NCBI GenBank assembly: GCA_037043015.1
Contig: CM073323.1
Span: 11,157,758-11,221,757 of the forward strand
Reading direction: 5' to 3'
Source: Bryum argenteum
Lineage: Eukaryota; Streptophyta; Bryopsida; Bryales; Bryaceae
Length of the DNA stretch: 64,000 nt
A program made the position numbers and the translations under genes. Under the pieces are notes generated by a model. The model worked only from the letters and a program-made list of their open reading frames with translations, did not search any database and was not told where the DNA came from. The first letter of the stretch is position 1; each line of letters starts with the position of its first letter. Positions 1-13,081 of the stretch are shown one piece after another.

Positions 1-1
1 A

Positions 2-2885
2 GGTCGATGTGAGGTGCTTCGGCCAGGTCCGGTGCTGGAAAGTGCAGTCAGATCTGAAACGAAGAATTTGTTCTCCTGCCAACGAATCTGCGATCCCAAA
101 ACTGGGACTGTCAAACAGGTACTTTAATAAGAATTTTCCTTACCTTCTTGTGATCTACGCTTGTCTCTTGGTTGCAGAGAATGGTCACTTACCTGAGTAT
201 CCTTGGTTCTGCAGTTACCAGCTACTGTGAAGCTCAGCACTTACTCTAGACATGCTGATAGCAATGCGGTGGCTGAGCTGAAAGCCAAGGCTAAAGGTAA
301 AGGAAAGGCTGTCGAAGAGGAGGCTCCTCCTTCAAGTGCAGTCGCAAGTCATGAGAACCGCCTTGCCACCCTCGACATCTTCGCAGGCTGTGGAGGTCTT
401 ACTGAAGGATTGCACCAAGCAGGTGGAGTTGGACTTGCCTTTCTACGATTATTTCAGTTCTCCCTGTCCATCCTCTAGTCCTCCTTTCCATGTGGCTGTC
501 CTTGGTGATTTCAGTGGAGTAAATGTTGCCTGATTACGAGGTGCAGGAGTAGCAACAACGAAGTGGGCAATCGAGTACGAGCATCCTGCTTCTGAAGCCT
601 TCAAGCTGAATCATCCTGACACCGATGTGTTCTGTGAGAACTGCAATGTTATCCTCAGGTACGAAGTAAATCTGGTTGTCTCACAGGAAAAGGTCTCATA
701 ACGTTTATCTCCGAACACATTTGAATCGATATATTAAGCATGATATTTTGAACAGATGCATTATGGAGAGAGGAGGTGATGTTAACGATTGCATATCAAC
801 ACCCGAGGCAGACGAAATGGCTACTGCACTTGCCGAAGAGAAGAAAAGGCTCCTTCCTAAACAGGGTGAAGTTGACTTCATCAATGGAGGGCCACCTTGT
901 CAGGTACTTGCTCGAAGCGGATATTGGATTGTATTCATTCTCTTGTACAAGGGTGTAATTGGCATTTCATCATGACGTGGCTGGACTGCAGGGATTTTCT
1001 GGAATGAATCGATTCAATACAGGGGCATGGAGCAAGGTTCAGTGTGAGATGATTCTAGGATTTCTCTCGTACACGGAGTATTTTCGACCACGATACTTTC
1101 TCCTTGAAAATGTTCGGAACTTTGTTTCTTTCAACAAAGGTCAAACTTTCCGGTTAACTCTTGCCACACTGATTGAAATGGGTTACCAGGTAACAGTCGC
1201 ACTACACATTGATTCACTTCCTGCCACGTTAGTCTGTTCTTCTCTCCAGGCTTGAAGATCCCATGTATGCATATTGTGCAGGTTTGGTGCTCGTCGTTAT
1301 GTGAGGCTATTCTCATAGTCGCAATTGTCAGCAACCTCTTGTTTGTTAATCGTTTATGTGCTTGCAGGTGCGCTTCGGTGTCCTCCAAGCTGGCAACTAC
1401 GGAGTTTCCCAATCTCGCAAGCGAGCATTTATCTGGGCTGCTGCCCCTAATGAGATTCTACCCGAATGGCCTGAACCCATGCATGTCTTTTCTAGCTCGC
1501 AACTCAAGATCAGCTTGCCTGGTGGTGTGTCTTTTGCTGCCGTCCAAGATGCCAGTAAGGGTGCGCCTCTTAGAGCTATGACTGTGAAGGACACCATTTA
1601 CGACCTGCCACCCGTTGAAAATGGTGCTTCGAAAGAGGATATAAAGGTATGTCAATTCAAACAGTTTCCGTCCGGAAACTAAGCGTTGACACCCAATATC
1701 ATGTACCGTTGGAGGTTATAGCTTGCATTGTTCGAAGGGAGTGGGCACAGTACGTAGTCATTCTCTGCAGTGAATGATCATGTTCTGAGACTTCCCTTCT
1801 TTGGTAGGATAACTTTCTGCATTGGTGGAAAATGAGCAGCACTGAACATCACTCGAAACTGGGCTTTTGTTTTGCAGTATAGCGATCCTCCGGTGTCCTG
1901 GTTTCAGAAATGGATTCGTGGCGAGGAGACTGTATTGTACGATCATATTTCGAAAGAAATGAATGAACTCAATCTCGAGCGCTGCAAGCGGATACCCAAG
2001 CACCCTGGTGCCGACTGGCGCACTCTGCCTGACATCAAAGTATGTATTGCCATGAGAATGTTAGCTCTGTTTTCGTGTGCGCCTTAAGCTTATGTGAGTT
2101 TGAAGCTATGCTCTTTTAGCCTCTGACCTTTCCGAGATGCTGCAGATTAAATTATCAACTGGGTCATCAGTGGATCTCATCCCATGGTGTCTACCGAACA
2201 CAGCTGCTCGTCATAATCAATGGAAGGGATTGTTTGGAAGGTTGGATTGGGATGGTAACTTTCCCACATCTGTCACAGACCCGCAGCCCATGGGCAAAGT
2301 GGGCATGTGCTTCCACCCTGAGCAAGACCGCATTGTGACGGTCCGCGAGTGTGCTCGTTCCCAGGTACTTATCCTCTTCTTCGGAGTGCGCGAAACTCTT
2401 TAGACTCTCTACTGAAAAAGGCTAGCTCTACAAGAGCTTAGTGTTCCACTCCTTTTCAGGACCCGACGTGTCTTAAAAGGTCTACAACAATTGATGATGT
2501 AGATTTGGTCTTGGTCAGCTTACTTCTTCTTTAGTTTGTAATGAGAAATTTCTACCCTCCATATTCTTTGCACGGGCTATCGAGTATAATTGTCCATTTG
2601 GTAGGATTACTTCGATTAGCAGGTCTCTGTGCTTAGTATTTTAAACAACACCTAGGAAAATCGAATGGTGTGCAATCTGTTATCCTGAAGTGCACTTCTG
2701 CTTCTGTAATACAGGGTTTCCCGGACAGCTACAAATTTTCTGGAACAATCCAATCTAAGCATCGTCAAATTGGAAATGCTGTACCTCCGCCACTGGCCCG
2801 AGCATTAGGAGTCATGCTAAAGGAGGCTATTCATTCAAAAGCAGGTAGATCTTGTTTCTTCTCTCCTGAAGTAACGCTCACTTGA
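2..2885 (+). CDS. MET1: DNA (cytosine-5) methyltransferase MET1/DNMT1, C-terminal half (partial, 9 exons seen)
   Basis: Maintenance CG methyltransferase of the nucleus: it transfers a methyl group from S-adenosylmethionine to cytosine in hemimethylated CG sites. Exons read as 2-118, 215-422, 547-658, 756-903, 992-1189, 1368-1646, 1878-2039, 2146-2364 and 2715-2885, all with GT-AG borders and compatible phases. Visible C5-methyltransferase motifs in order: motif [10 protein letters not shown] in exon 2; motif IV GGPPCQ-GFSG with the catalytic Cys, split by the intron at 904-991; motif VI ENVRNF; motif [28 protein letters not shown] split by the intron at 2365-2714; motif [14 protein letters not shown]. 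The first exon fits the end of the region before the catalytic domain. The 5' part (RFTS, BAH domains) lies outside the window. The stop is taken at 2883-2885; a donor-like site after 2844 could give a slightly different C-terminus. No lesions are seen. Confidence 0.95.
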
Positions 2886-4005
2886 ACAGCGAATAGTACT
2901 ACCTGCATCGGCAGGTCTGAGGATATGTCATAGTTTCTTTTCTAGATCTTTAGAATTGGCCAGAGATCACATGATCTGACGTGAGTTTTTTCCTTGATTT
3001 GCAAACAGGGTGATGACAGTTCCCGTTCTAATTACACTTTGGGATGACACGTAACAATTGATACTTTGGAATCGCAACGACGCCAATTGACTATACTCAC
3101 ACTGGGCAAGGTCTCTTCAACCAATCTCTGCTTGCTAATTTGTTTTCCAGTTTATTCTCGAGCTCAGCTTCTGCAGGGACAAGTGCTAGTTTATCCTAGA
3201 TTTATCAATGGAACTTCTCACTCGGATTATCTTTGCTTCTCTGGTTTGCAGGGCTACTGCTCTTAATTTGGATGAAGACAGCGCTTAGAGGATCATCGAA
3301 AACCAAGCTGGAATGCATGTTTCTCGGATTGAATTCAGCTGCGTTACGACTTTAGTTTATGAGAAAGTTTGCAGTCCTCTGCATCCCAGTGTGTTTAATT
3401 GACTCACAGTTACCTGTATTTGCTAGAATTTAGAAAAGGTGAATTGGCAATTGTGAATTCCCAAACTAGACTTTTACTGCATTCATTAGGACCAGCGCCA
3501 CTTCGAAACTCATGTACTTTTTGAAATCAATTCATTTTCTTGTATTGAATACCAGCACACCCACATATTTATTCTGAGGTGACACATTGATGTGCTTATT
3601 GCAGAGATGTATCTGTTCAGTTTAGATGGTATTGTTTGCAATTAAAAAAGTACTATTGATACTTTGGGTTTGGTTTTTGTGAGCTTTTTTGATATACCAA
3701 ACCTTCAAAAGAAACGAATAAAAAACTTCTATTAGTAATGAAGATGGGGATATGTAGATAGTGCCCAAATTTGGAAGTAATGAGTCAAAAAGTGATATTA
3801 TTCACTCAAAGCGGAATATAGATCAGCCTTAGTTTATGAAGAAAGTGTGATGTTTATTTCGAAGTGATTTATTGTGATTTATTGTGACTCGAATCGGAAT
3901 TGGAAGCAACAAAAGGAAGTGAAGTAATGGAAGTGATGTTATTTGCTCAAATTGGAATATGAATCAACCCTAATATTTGGAAAAAATCTGCTGCATACCT
4001 TATAC
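2886..4005. other. MET1 3' flank and exchanger upstream region
   Basis: This probably holds the MET1 3' UTR (AT-rich, with possible further 3' splicing around 3008) and the promoter of the downstream exchanger gene. No coding segment was recognised. An imperfect duplication lies at 3790-3972. Confidence 0.5.
3790..3972. repeat. Imperfect direct repeat upstream of the exchanger gene
   Basis: Two similar blocks of about 40 bp (near 3790-3830 and 3932-3972), each with GTGAT-TTATT followed by CTCAAA and GGAATAT, lie about 140 bp apart just upstream of the first exon. The second contains an in-frame ATG at 3943 that could extend the protein N-terminus by 21 residues. Confidence 0.5.
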
Positions 4006-5049
4006 ATGAATATGGAATTTGCAACGTTAGTCATGAATTTTAGTGCAAGTTCACCAACATCAATTGCACCAACAACAATTGCAAGTATACCAACACCCCT
4101 TCCAAGTGAAGGGCAATCATCAAATGTGCCAAGTTTATCCATTTTACTACAAACGATTGTTCTAGGTTGCACATTTGGTATTGGCCATTTGATGAGGAGG
4201 AAAAATGTTCTCATTCTACATGAGACAGGAGTAGCCCTACTTTTGGGTGAGAATTTTATTTCATCATTGACATATTACACCCTATGCCTCAAAGTATGAT
4301 ACCTTTTAACAATGTACTATATCAAGTATGCAATCAACTACAAGATCGGTACAAGATAAGTCTATATACCATTACAAATTCATTTGGATACCAACACATT
4401 GATCATTATTTGTCTAGTCTTTATTGTTGTTGACCTTATATTTTGAGTCGAGGAAGTACTGAACTCATACATTACTAAAAGAATATTCAGAAGATAACTC
4501 TTAAGTATCTCGATTATTGAACATGTATATGCAATTTATTATGGCCGAGTAGAGTAATATCTAAAATGGACATGTGGTGGAAAAGACTTCAGGTGTTTTT
4601 GCTGGATTAATGATAAGTTTATCTGGTAATCAAAAAGGATTCCGGTAAGTCAAACAATAGTTTCCGTACCTAATATATATACATGATTGATTAATCAATA
4701 TTTTCTTGTAATGTTGCCAATATGTAATACTTTATGAAAAAAATATGTCAAGAAAATTTTATATCTTCTAGAGCTACTTGTGTAAAATATATTATTGTCA
4801 TACACTTTACAAAAGTTCACAATAAAATAAAATTAGGGCTTGGCTTAATTTCAATGACAATTTTTTCTTCTACGTGTTACTACCTCCTATAATATTATAT
4901 CCTCCAACAAAGTAGACTATCATGACTCTCAATGTTCACTGCTTCAAAATATTTTATTATATATTATAATTATAACAAAGTTGAGTTCTTTAACCAAGAT
5001 AACGTATACACTGAATCCGGATGGAGCTTAAAACCCGTAAGTAAATTGT

Positions 5050-5083
<34 letters not shown>

Positions 5084-8000
5084 AGAATTGATTATTTATT
5101 TTAATAATACAAATATTTTCCATTATTAAGCCATTTGTTATCGATGTGATATTAGAATTATTATAGCAGTTTTGATACGCTTAAATAATCCATGGTGATA
5201 TGACTTGCAGGGTCCATTCTTTGCAAATTTTGGGGCCATTTGTACATTTGCCTTCCTCGGAACAATTATCTCAACAATAGTTGTTGGTTTTCTATTGTAA
5301 GTTTTTGAAGATCTATATTTCATCTCTATACATAAAACTAACATTACATAGAAACATAAAGGTAATCTATATCATAGGTCAAACATGTGTATATACATGA
5401 TTAAATTATCCCTATATGATCAATACTAGATGGACATTTGGATTCCTTGGTTGGACTTATCCAATGCCAATGCTTGTGACCTTTACATTTGGTGCTCTGA
5501 TATCAGCAACCGACCCTGTCACAGTACTTGCTATATTCAATGTAAGTTTGAAATTGAACGTGTTACTATACTTGCTAATCACCATTGGGAATTTCACCAA
5601 AAAGTAATCATTAGAAATAAATAGACAATTTCAAATACTAATAAGAAAAGCACTATTTTTTGCTCTTCATTTTGGTGCTTATCCAACCAAGTCTTGGAAC
5701 TCTAATTTGTTCAAAATGACCATTCTTACATTTTGTAAATTTCCATTTTTATCTAAGTCATACAAATTTACCATTATATATATTACATTGTGTTCTATAG
5801 GAACTTGAAGTAGATGCTGACCTCTATGCCTATGTGTTTGGCGAGTCTGTATTAAACGATGCGGTAGGTTTGTGAATATTATGATCTTATACAATATTCT
5901 TGAACCCTTAAGTATCATGAGATTATAGTAATACTTTATTATACTTATCAAACAAAGCAAAGTAATTTAAGTACATGTTCAATCTAAATTGAACTTTCTA
6001 TATGTCAAATCATTGTGTATAAATTGTGACGTGATAGCATGTTTCTATTTGCATATAGGAGAATGTTAATTCTTACGATTTTATGACTTATTACTTATAT
6101 CGTGAAAAGTGATCTTTTGAGAGATCAATATCCTTCACTTAGTTCAATTTCTATAACCATTTTGTGTTTTTATATTGAAGACAAAATATTTTAGTTGATA
6201 CAAAGGCAGATTCAACAAATTAGTACATATACACATGCATTTCAAGAAAGTCATTGATAATCCTTCATGCAAAATTACTTTCAATGAGTTAACCATACAA
6301 ATTCTGTTAATTGTGCAAATTCTTTGCAAGAAGTCGTGTATAGTACAAAATTTCTATCAACTAAATTTATATTTATTCACCAAAATTTCTATCAACTAAA
6401 TTTATATTTATTCACCAAAATTTCTATCAAGTAAATTTGTATTTATTCACCAAAATTTTACTAAAAATTTCCTATAATTACTTGTGTGTAGGTGGCCATT
6501 GTTTCATATAGGTACATAAAAAAGGGTCAACTCTATAGTAATTGATTGTATATGTTTTGAAATCCTAATGTCAAGTTAAATTTAGTAGTTTAGAACCTTT
6601 TCAAAGAAAAAAGGGGTTTATTTTACCACTCAAAATTTTACATGATTGTCAAACGAGATGATACAAAATTTATAAAGTACAACCATATTTTTCAAAAATA
6701 TGAGCAGGAAATCTTATATTTTATATGTATGCTAGTATGTACTAATGATAAATACTATGGCAATACTTTATTTACTTGGTAACCTTTTCAAGGAAAGATA
6801 GATAAATTGAATATGTCACTTGTCATAAGAAACATGTAATATTTTATTGAATGATTGCAAATTTCTACGTGAAAGTTGCATTGTAATTTGAATGCTTAAA
6901 TTTGTATCAGACATTATAGTTTGATATTCATTGAAGTTATGAATATTACAGATCATTATTGTCGTTTATTGGTTCTCCAATTAATGGAGAAGGAGTTGCG
7001 AATGCATTTATATACTTCCTTGTAACATTTCTTGGATCTTTACTAATTGGTAAGTGATTTACATATATTATAGGTTTCATTGATTACATGTTAAAAGTAG
7101 TTATCCAATATACATCTAAATGTGTGCAAAACATAATACATCCTTGATGAAAATGGTGTTGATATAATCTACCATAAAAAAACGGAGGACATAATTGGAA
7201 CTGGCATGAATGTATAAAAAATATTTAAAAACAACTCTTATATGATTGCAGGATTATTAGCAGCCATTACAAGTGCTTTGTTATTTAAATATGGACATCT
7301 CCAAGAAGAGAAGTTTGTTCCTTACACTCTAAAAATTCATGATTTTTTATGATCAAGGCTTCATATTCTTCTAAATTTAAGTAAAGACATAAGTTTGGAG
7401 TATTCATCATGATGTAGATCACACATATCTATAATATTGTGTAGTCATTGTATTTATTTTCTACAGGTTAACAACTTTAGAATCGTGCTTGGTTGTTTTA
7501 TTTCCATATGCATCATATATGCTTGCAGATGGTCTTGATTTATCTGGCATTGTTGCAATTTTATTTGCTGGTATTGTAAGTTTATATCCAATACATTGTT
7601 CTTTATGTCTCAACCCCTAGGTATCATATTAGATTTTGTGTGATAACTTCCTCATATTGCATTTAGTCTTATGCATGATCTAAGAAAAGAACCAAGCAAA
7701 TACCAACCCCACATAATATTTTGTGCCACTTTGAGGCAACATCAATATTTGCATATTTGCATTTTAATTAAAGTTCAAAATTTTAAGTCCTAGAATGTAT
7801 ACTCTACTAGGCTTATTATTGAAAGTAACCAATAACATTTACTTTATTTAATAATAAATATAGTCATTGTCTTGCATTACATTATATTTGAAATGAAATT
7901 AATAAAAGTATGAATTAGTGTACATGTGATTACGTGTGGTAGAAGGCATTTAATTTTTACACTAGTATTGCTAATTGACATAAATACTATACTACAAAGA

Positions 8001-8644
8001 CTAATTATGAAGCTTCTTGGAATTTTATTATAGGCAATGAAATATTACACAGCTCCAAACCTATCGGCAGAAGCTACTCAAGTAACAACAAGTTTTTTTC
8101 AAATGCTTTCCAAATTCTCAGAAACGTTTGTGTAAGATCTATTTACAATAGTATCAGATGTCATATATAAAACAACTAAGATTTTAACAATTCCCACTAT
8201 TATAGCCATGTATTTATGCTACACTCCTTAGTTCTTAACATTTTGGAACTATGAGATGGGAGTTATCCATTGCAAAATTAAGACATCATTGATAATGTTG
8301 CGATACTTCGAAGCTGCACACTCGTCTTATTCCCTAATTTTATAGTTTTGTTAATTGAATTTGAACAATGTTGGTGGTTGCCACAAATTTGTCTAACTTT
8401 AGTTCAATGTAGCTATTTTCAATATTAAGTAGTTATGTCAAATTGAAAAAATTCCAATTTTGAACATATTTGAATGGTAAAACTTTCAGGTTTATTTATA
8501 TGGGTGTGGCCTTATTTCTAGAACAACAAAGTTGGCATAGTTTTGGATTCACATTCTTTACAATTGTATCCTCATGTTGTACATATTATGCATTCAACAC
8601 TACTAGTAATAGTACTTGTATAAGTTCATACTTGACAAATACTT

Positions 8645-8738
<94 letters not shown>

Positions 8739-11386
8739 TAAAACATACAATCAATCATGAGAGGTTGAAGTTTAAGACTTGACATAATCTTTAAAATGAG
8801 ATGAAAGGTAAGCTGCTTTGTAGCAAGGTATGTATGTATCTTTGTTGTTTCCAAAATGCCAAATTGCCAAAATCTTAATATAGCTACATAGAATTACTAA
8901 AGCATCGATTGTATACATGTACACATTGGCCCTTGTAATGTTCTTCTAATGCAAAGTGGTTTTTCAAACTCATATCCTTGTTACTAAGCATATACTACTC
9001 ATTAAAGTAGATTTTTAATTCTATGTTGTGCATAAATATCATACAAGTCTGATATCATATATTGATATTCATAGGTTGGCAAATGTATATCCATGTTCAT
9101 ATATTGTAAACTATAGGCGACCGCTTTCAAAAAAAATACCCATAAGATTTCAACATGCTCTTTGGTTTAGTGGTAATCTTATGATTTATTGAATTGATTA
9201 TATATGAAGATGATAGAACTTGTAGTTTTTTGTTCTGTTTTCAACATGTAACTAATTTCTGATACTACTAGGGCTTCGGGGAGCTATGGCCTTTGCATTG
9301 GCCCTCCAATCTGTAGTTGATCTTCCTAAAGACTATGGGCGAATTTGTCTTACATCAACCCTTTTCACAATATTTTTCACGGTAGGTATCTTATATAAAT
9401 AAATGGCATAACTTCATATTATTTATTCTTTTTTGATAAATCAAAATACTAGAACATAACAACATACTATTTAATATAAGATATGTTACTTGATTTTCCC
9501 TACAAATAGGTATTATTCATAGGTAGCTTGACACCTCAAATATTGAAGTATCTCGATATTGATTGTCATGTACTTAAAGATGAGGCCACAACAGAATTGA
9601 TTAAAGATCATGTATGAATTTAGTGTAAATTATAACAACTTGCTTTACTTATATTTAAAATAACATCATGTATAAATCCAATAATTGAAGAGATCAACAT
9701 GTAGATAAATCCATTACATGGATCCAAATATACATTTTTATAGTACACTTGATCCACCAACAACCTCTCTATATTCTATATTAACTTGAGGAAATAGTTA
9801 ATCAACAAAAACATTAGTTGTAAATACATATATGCATAAATATAGTAGATTATATTATTGAACTGGATAAATAAATTCTATCAATGATTAGTACAATATT
9901 TTTGAGACAACTCATAGTCTATATGAGTTTTACATAGATAATTATGTACGTACAAAAGAAAAAAAGATGTAAAACTTCACTTGTTCAAAATGTGAAGTAA
10001 CTTAACATTGTATATAGTTTAAGTATTAGGATACTTAATGACAATACACTTTATATAGGATTCAGAAGATGTAGAACTTGAAGGTGTGTCTTCGAGTGGG
10101 GATGACGTAGGATTTGTAAATATGGCTCACAAAAAGTTACTGCAAATGCAAGAGAAGTACGAAATTACTTTCTGATACATATAATGCTCAATTATTGTGC
10201 TTAGTGAGTTTGTTAAGTTTATGAAAGTTAACTAGTTTAAAGAAGATTGAATTTAAAGAAGAAGGTCTTAATAATGAGTAGGCTCTCTTGACGTAATGGT
10301 TTTAGAAATTAGATTGAAAGTGCTTTATACTATTAAACTCATGAAATTTGATCAAGAGGATTAATTTATTTCATGACTTGGCTCTTGATCTAGAATTGCA
10401 AGCACAAAAAATCAAAAACGGAATTTTAAGTAGTTTAACCCCTAAAGGTCAGAGCGTGCCGTGGCGACCAATAGAATACGATGTATTTTGGTTGTATTTG
10501 GAGTGAATGCACACCTTTAATGGGTTTGAGTTCAAAGAAGAAGTTGACATTTGAATTAATGCGGTTCTAGTGAGCTATTACGATTCTAGTGTAGAGTTTC
10601 TTGTTGGTATCAAATCCTAATTATACGACAACGAACATACTATCCCCAAGGGACTTTTAAGGGTTAATCACTTCTTGTATTAAAAAGTAGACTACGACAA
10701 GTATGAAATCATTTTTTTGATGTATATCTTCATCATCTCCTCTCTCACTCTCTCCTTTCTCTTTTTCTTCTAAGATATTTTAAAAAATCAATGATTTGAA
10801 GCCCAATCTTCTACCAATATTAGTTGGGTCAGTGTTTTTGCCTTTGCCCAACTACTAACATGTTGAACCAAGAAACATTTTCTATCTCGGAAAAGTTTAG
10901 CATGTTTTAAAAATATCAAACATTGTGCTTATTCAAGGTATTGTTTTCAAAAGGTTGTGCTTAATTTTCATGGTTTACAAATGTCAAGTGCGGTTTATTA
11001 TTATACTAAATTCTATATGCTTACATCAAACATAACAAATGATTATTATTATTATACACATATCCTATAATGAACTTATGAGAATGCACAAGAATTATAA
11101 CACTCTTGTGAACAAATTTGACAATACTGCATTTATATCTCAACAAATATAATGGTCAAATTAGTCATTAATTTAAAAATTAGACGAATAGATAAATTAG
11201 TGGATGTTTTTACAATCTAATATTAAAACAATAATTTAATAATAGTGTTGCTATTCTAATGATTGTGTGTTAAGCAGCACATCATTTGCGAGCTTGGATC
11301 AAAAGTACATCAAACCATTTCTTGGTTCAAATGTCCAAGAATCAACTAAAAGTATTAAGTCCCAAGAAAAGAACCCATTATTATGA
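4006..11386 (+). CDS. Endosomal/Golgi-type Na+(K+)/H+ exchanger, NHX5/6 class (about 18 exons)
   Basis: Cation/proton antiporter of endomembranes that sets luminal pH and K+/Na+ content; the NHX5/6-class assignment rests on segment order. Exons read: 4006-4246, 4593-4644, 4837-4896, 5012-5036, 5211-5296, 5430-5541, 5801-5863, 6492-6511, 6952-7049, 7252-7312, 7467-7575, 8034-8131, 8490-8565, 9075-9172, 9272-9381, 9510-9611, 10059-10156, 11275-11386. Key segments: [19 protein letters not shown] (amiloride-site region), [36 protein letters not shown] (the conserved Asp of the transport core) and [14 protein letters not shown]. The product is about 540 residues, usual for the class. The start at 4006 is a choice; an in-frame ATG at 3943 is possible. 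The intron at 4897-5011 is U12-type. Phases do not join between 8565 and 9075, so a small exon there is unidentified. The AT-rich introns hold several repeats. No stop lies in any exon. Confidence 0.85.
4897..5011 (+). other. U12-type AT-AC intron inside the NHX gene
   Basis: The only way to keep the conserved reading frame across the LPPII region is to splice at ATATCCTCC (donor, 4897) and ...TATACAC (acceptor end, 5011). The donor matches the U12 ATATCCTT consensus. A branch-site-like TTCTTTAAC lies at 4986-4994, 17-19 nt before the 3' end. No GT-AG alternative gives an open frame joining the flanking exons. Confidence 0.8.
5052..5082. repeat. Poly(T) tract, 31 nt, in an NHX intron
   Basis: An uninterrupted run of T lies in the intron 5037-5210. 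It could be the reversed poly(A) tail of a short retroposed fragment, but no retroelement body was recognised next to it. Confidence 0.7.
6347..6455. repeat. Triplicated 35-bp tandem repeat in an NHX intron
   Basis: Three head-to-tail copies of a 35-bp AT-rich unit containing TTTCTATCAACTAAATTT and TTATTCACCAAAA. The third copy has a few substitutions. Confidence 0.85.
8649..8736. repeat. (AT)n microsatellite, about 88 bp
   Basis: Pure dinucleotide repeat in the intron between the exons at 8490-8565 and 9075-9172. Open frames crossing it are spurious Ile-Tyr repeats. Confidence 0.98.
10435..10667. mobile_element. Possible TTAA-flanked miniature element in an NHX intron
   Basis: TTAA followed by CCCCTAAAGG at the left end and, inverted, TTAACCCTTAAAAG at the right end, about 230 bp apart. 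The ends resemble those of the larger TTAA palindrome at 31,992-32,870. The inner sequence is not recognised. The similarity of ends is short, so the call is tentative. Confidence 0.35.
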
Positions 11387-12746
11387 TGCCATTGAATTCA
11401 TTAAAAGGATTGTAAAAGACTGCAGGTAATATATCTACAATCACATATCAATTAAGAGAATTGCATAATTTGGTATGAATTAGATTAGTGTAATATCATT
11501 GCATTTATCATGACTCACACATTTAATTACCATAAGAATGTAATTTTAATCTTAAAATTAGCAATTTAAGGTTATCAATTTTGGGGTTTTATAGTTTCCA
11601 ATAATTGGGAATATATGGTACAAGTTCACATGTACATTTATCATATAGTTTCACGTGTACATGTTATATGGATCATTGACCAAATATGTCAAAGTTTGTA
11701 TTTTATAGAAAAGGAATTGAAAGCCACCTATGTGCATTTTCATATGTTATCAACATCGACAATGTATAGCATTGAGAACTATTGTAAGTGATAGTGGACA
11801 TTGACAATTCCGTGATAAAAGAAAACATATTGTACCTACTTAATATGTAGATTAGCTAGAATTGATCATGAGAGTTATCAACTCCAATTGCAACATCAAC
11901 ACTCTTGATGTTGTTAGTGTTTTAATTCATAAAAGCTCTTATTTAATCCTTCTCTTGAAACTACAATGTCCAAGTATATAATTAGAAAATTTTACTATCA
12001 TAATTTCATATATATTGATAAATACTTATTTAAGAAGATAGAATGATAGATGTGAAATATTTGAGCATTTGAATTTTTAGCTACAAGAAAAGTTGAGATT
12101 TGATTCCTCAAGCTCACTGTCGTGTATAAATAAGAAAAACAACATATACAATAAGATTTAATAAAATATTTGAGAACAAACAACAAGCCTGAAAGAAGAC
12201 AATCATGCACCTAGAGGAATTTTTTATCTCTTGCATCCAAATTCAACATTCTTTGTTAAATTGCACAACAATTCATATCTAGTTCTTGTGGTAAAAATCT
12301 CACAAATCCAAAGTTGTAAGGGACTTTAGATTTGGAATTGATTTCCTTTGTAGAATTTGAGGTAAGTTTTAAAGGCCAACAATGGGAACAAACAATGTGT
12401 TTTTACATAATTCTACTTGGTTCTACAATGAATTTAAAATGAGCTCAAATAAACTTTTAAAAGGAAGTTTCTTTGGTTGAGATAGCTTTAATGATAGTTT
12501 TTTTCGGTCTTGAAATGAAACTCATTAAATTCTACAATTATACTCATACAGAAAGATCTCTCAGTCTTTACACCCTCACAAGGTTCAAATTTGATCCACA
12601 TCATGCACATTGTATCTACTACACAAGTACTCTTGAGATCTGAATAGCTCACTTTCAGTTCCATCAATGAAAGAGATAACATAACAAGACTGAAATCACC
12701 CCAATTCTTGCCTAGAATTGGGTTCTCAAACAAAGTTCCTATATCC

Positions 12747-12990
12747 CCAATTCCATTACAATGGCGTTATGCCGCTAAAATGGCACACCACAACTTTCTG
12801 AACTGCAGTTCAAAAACCATGTGAAATAACAGAAGTGATATTATGAAAAATGAATGGCCATGTATATAAAGGAGTGATATTAATAAAAGAATTGTGATAT
12901 TACAGAATACACCATTCCATGTGCGCACATATGTAGGATTTGGTGTGACAAAATGGCACATGGCATAGTGCCATTTTAATGAAATTGAGG
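12747..12990. mobile_element. MITE-like inverted-repeat element, about 245 bp
   Basis: The left end CCAATTCCATTACAATGGC and the reverse complement of the right end (CTCAATTTCATTAAAATGGC) are close matches, continuing into GTTATGCC/ACTATGCC. The interior carries ATGGCACA on both sides. No clear target duplication was found. Confidence 0.5.
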
Positions 12991-13021
12991 TTCTATTTAA
13001 ATGACATCTTCAATGTATCAA

Positions 13022-13081
13022 AGACACAATTTAGATGACATCTTCAATGTATCGAATGCACATCTCATCTAAATTGTGTCT
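13022..13081. repeat. Perfect 17-bp inverted repeat (hairpin)
   Basis: AGACACAATTTAGATGA at 13,022-13,038 pairs exactly with 13,065-13,081 over a 26-nt loop. The neighbouring ATGACATCTTCAATGTATC is also directly repeated. Confidence 0.7.

Noticed and set aside
8470..8854. Ile-Tyr repeat proteins on both strands
   Set aside because: They translate the (AT)n tract; only the first part (8490-8565) is a real exon of the exchanger.
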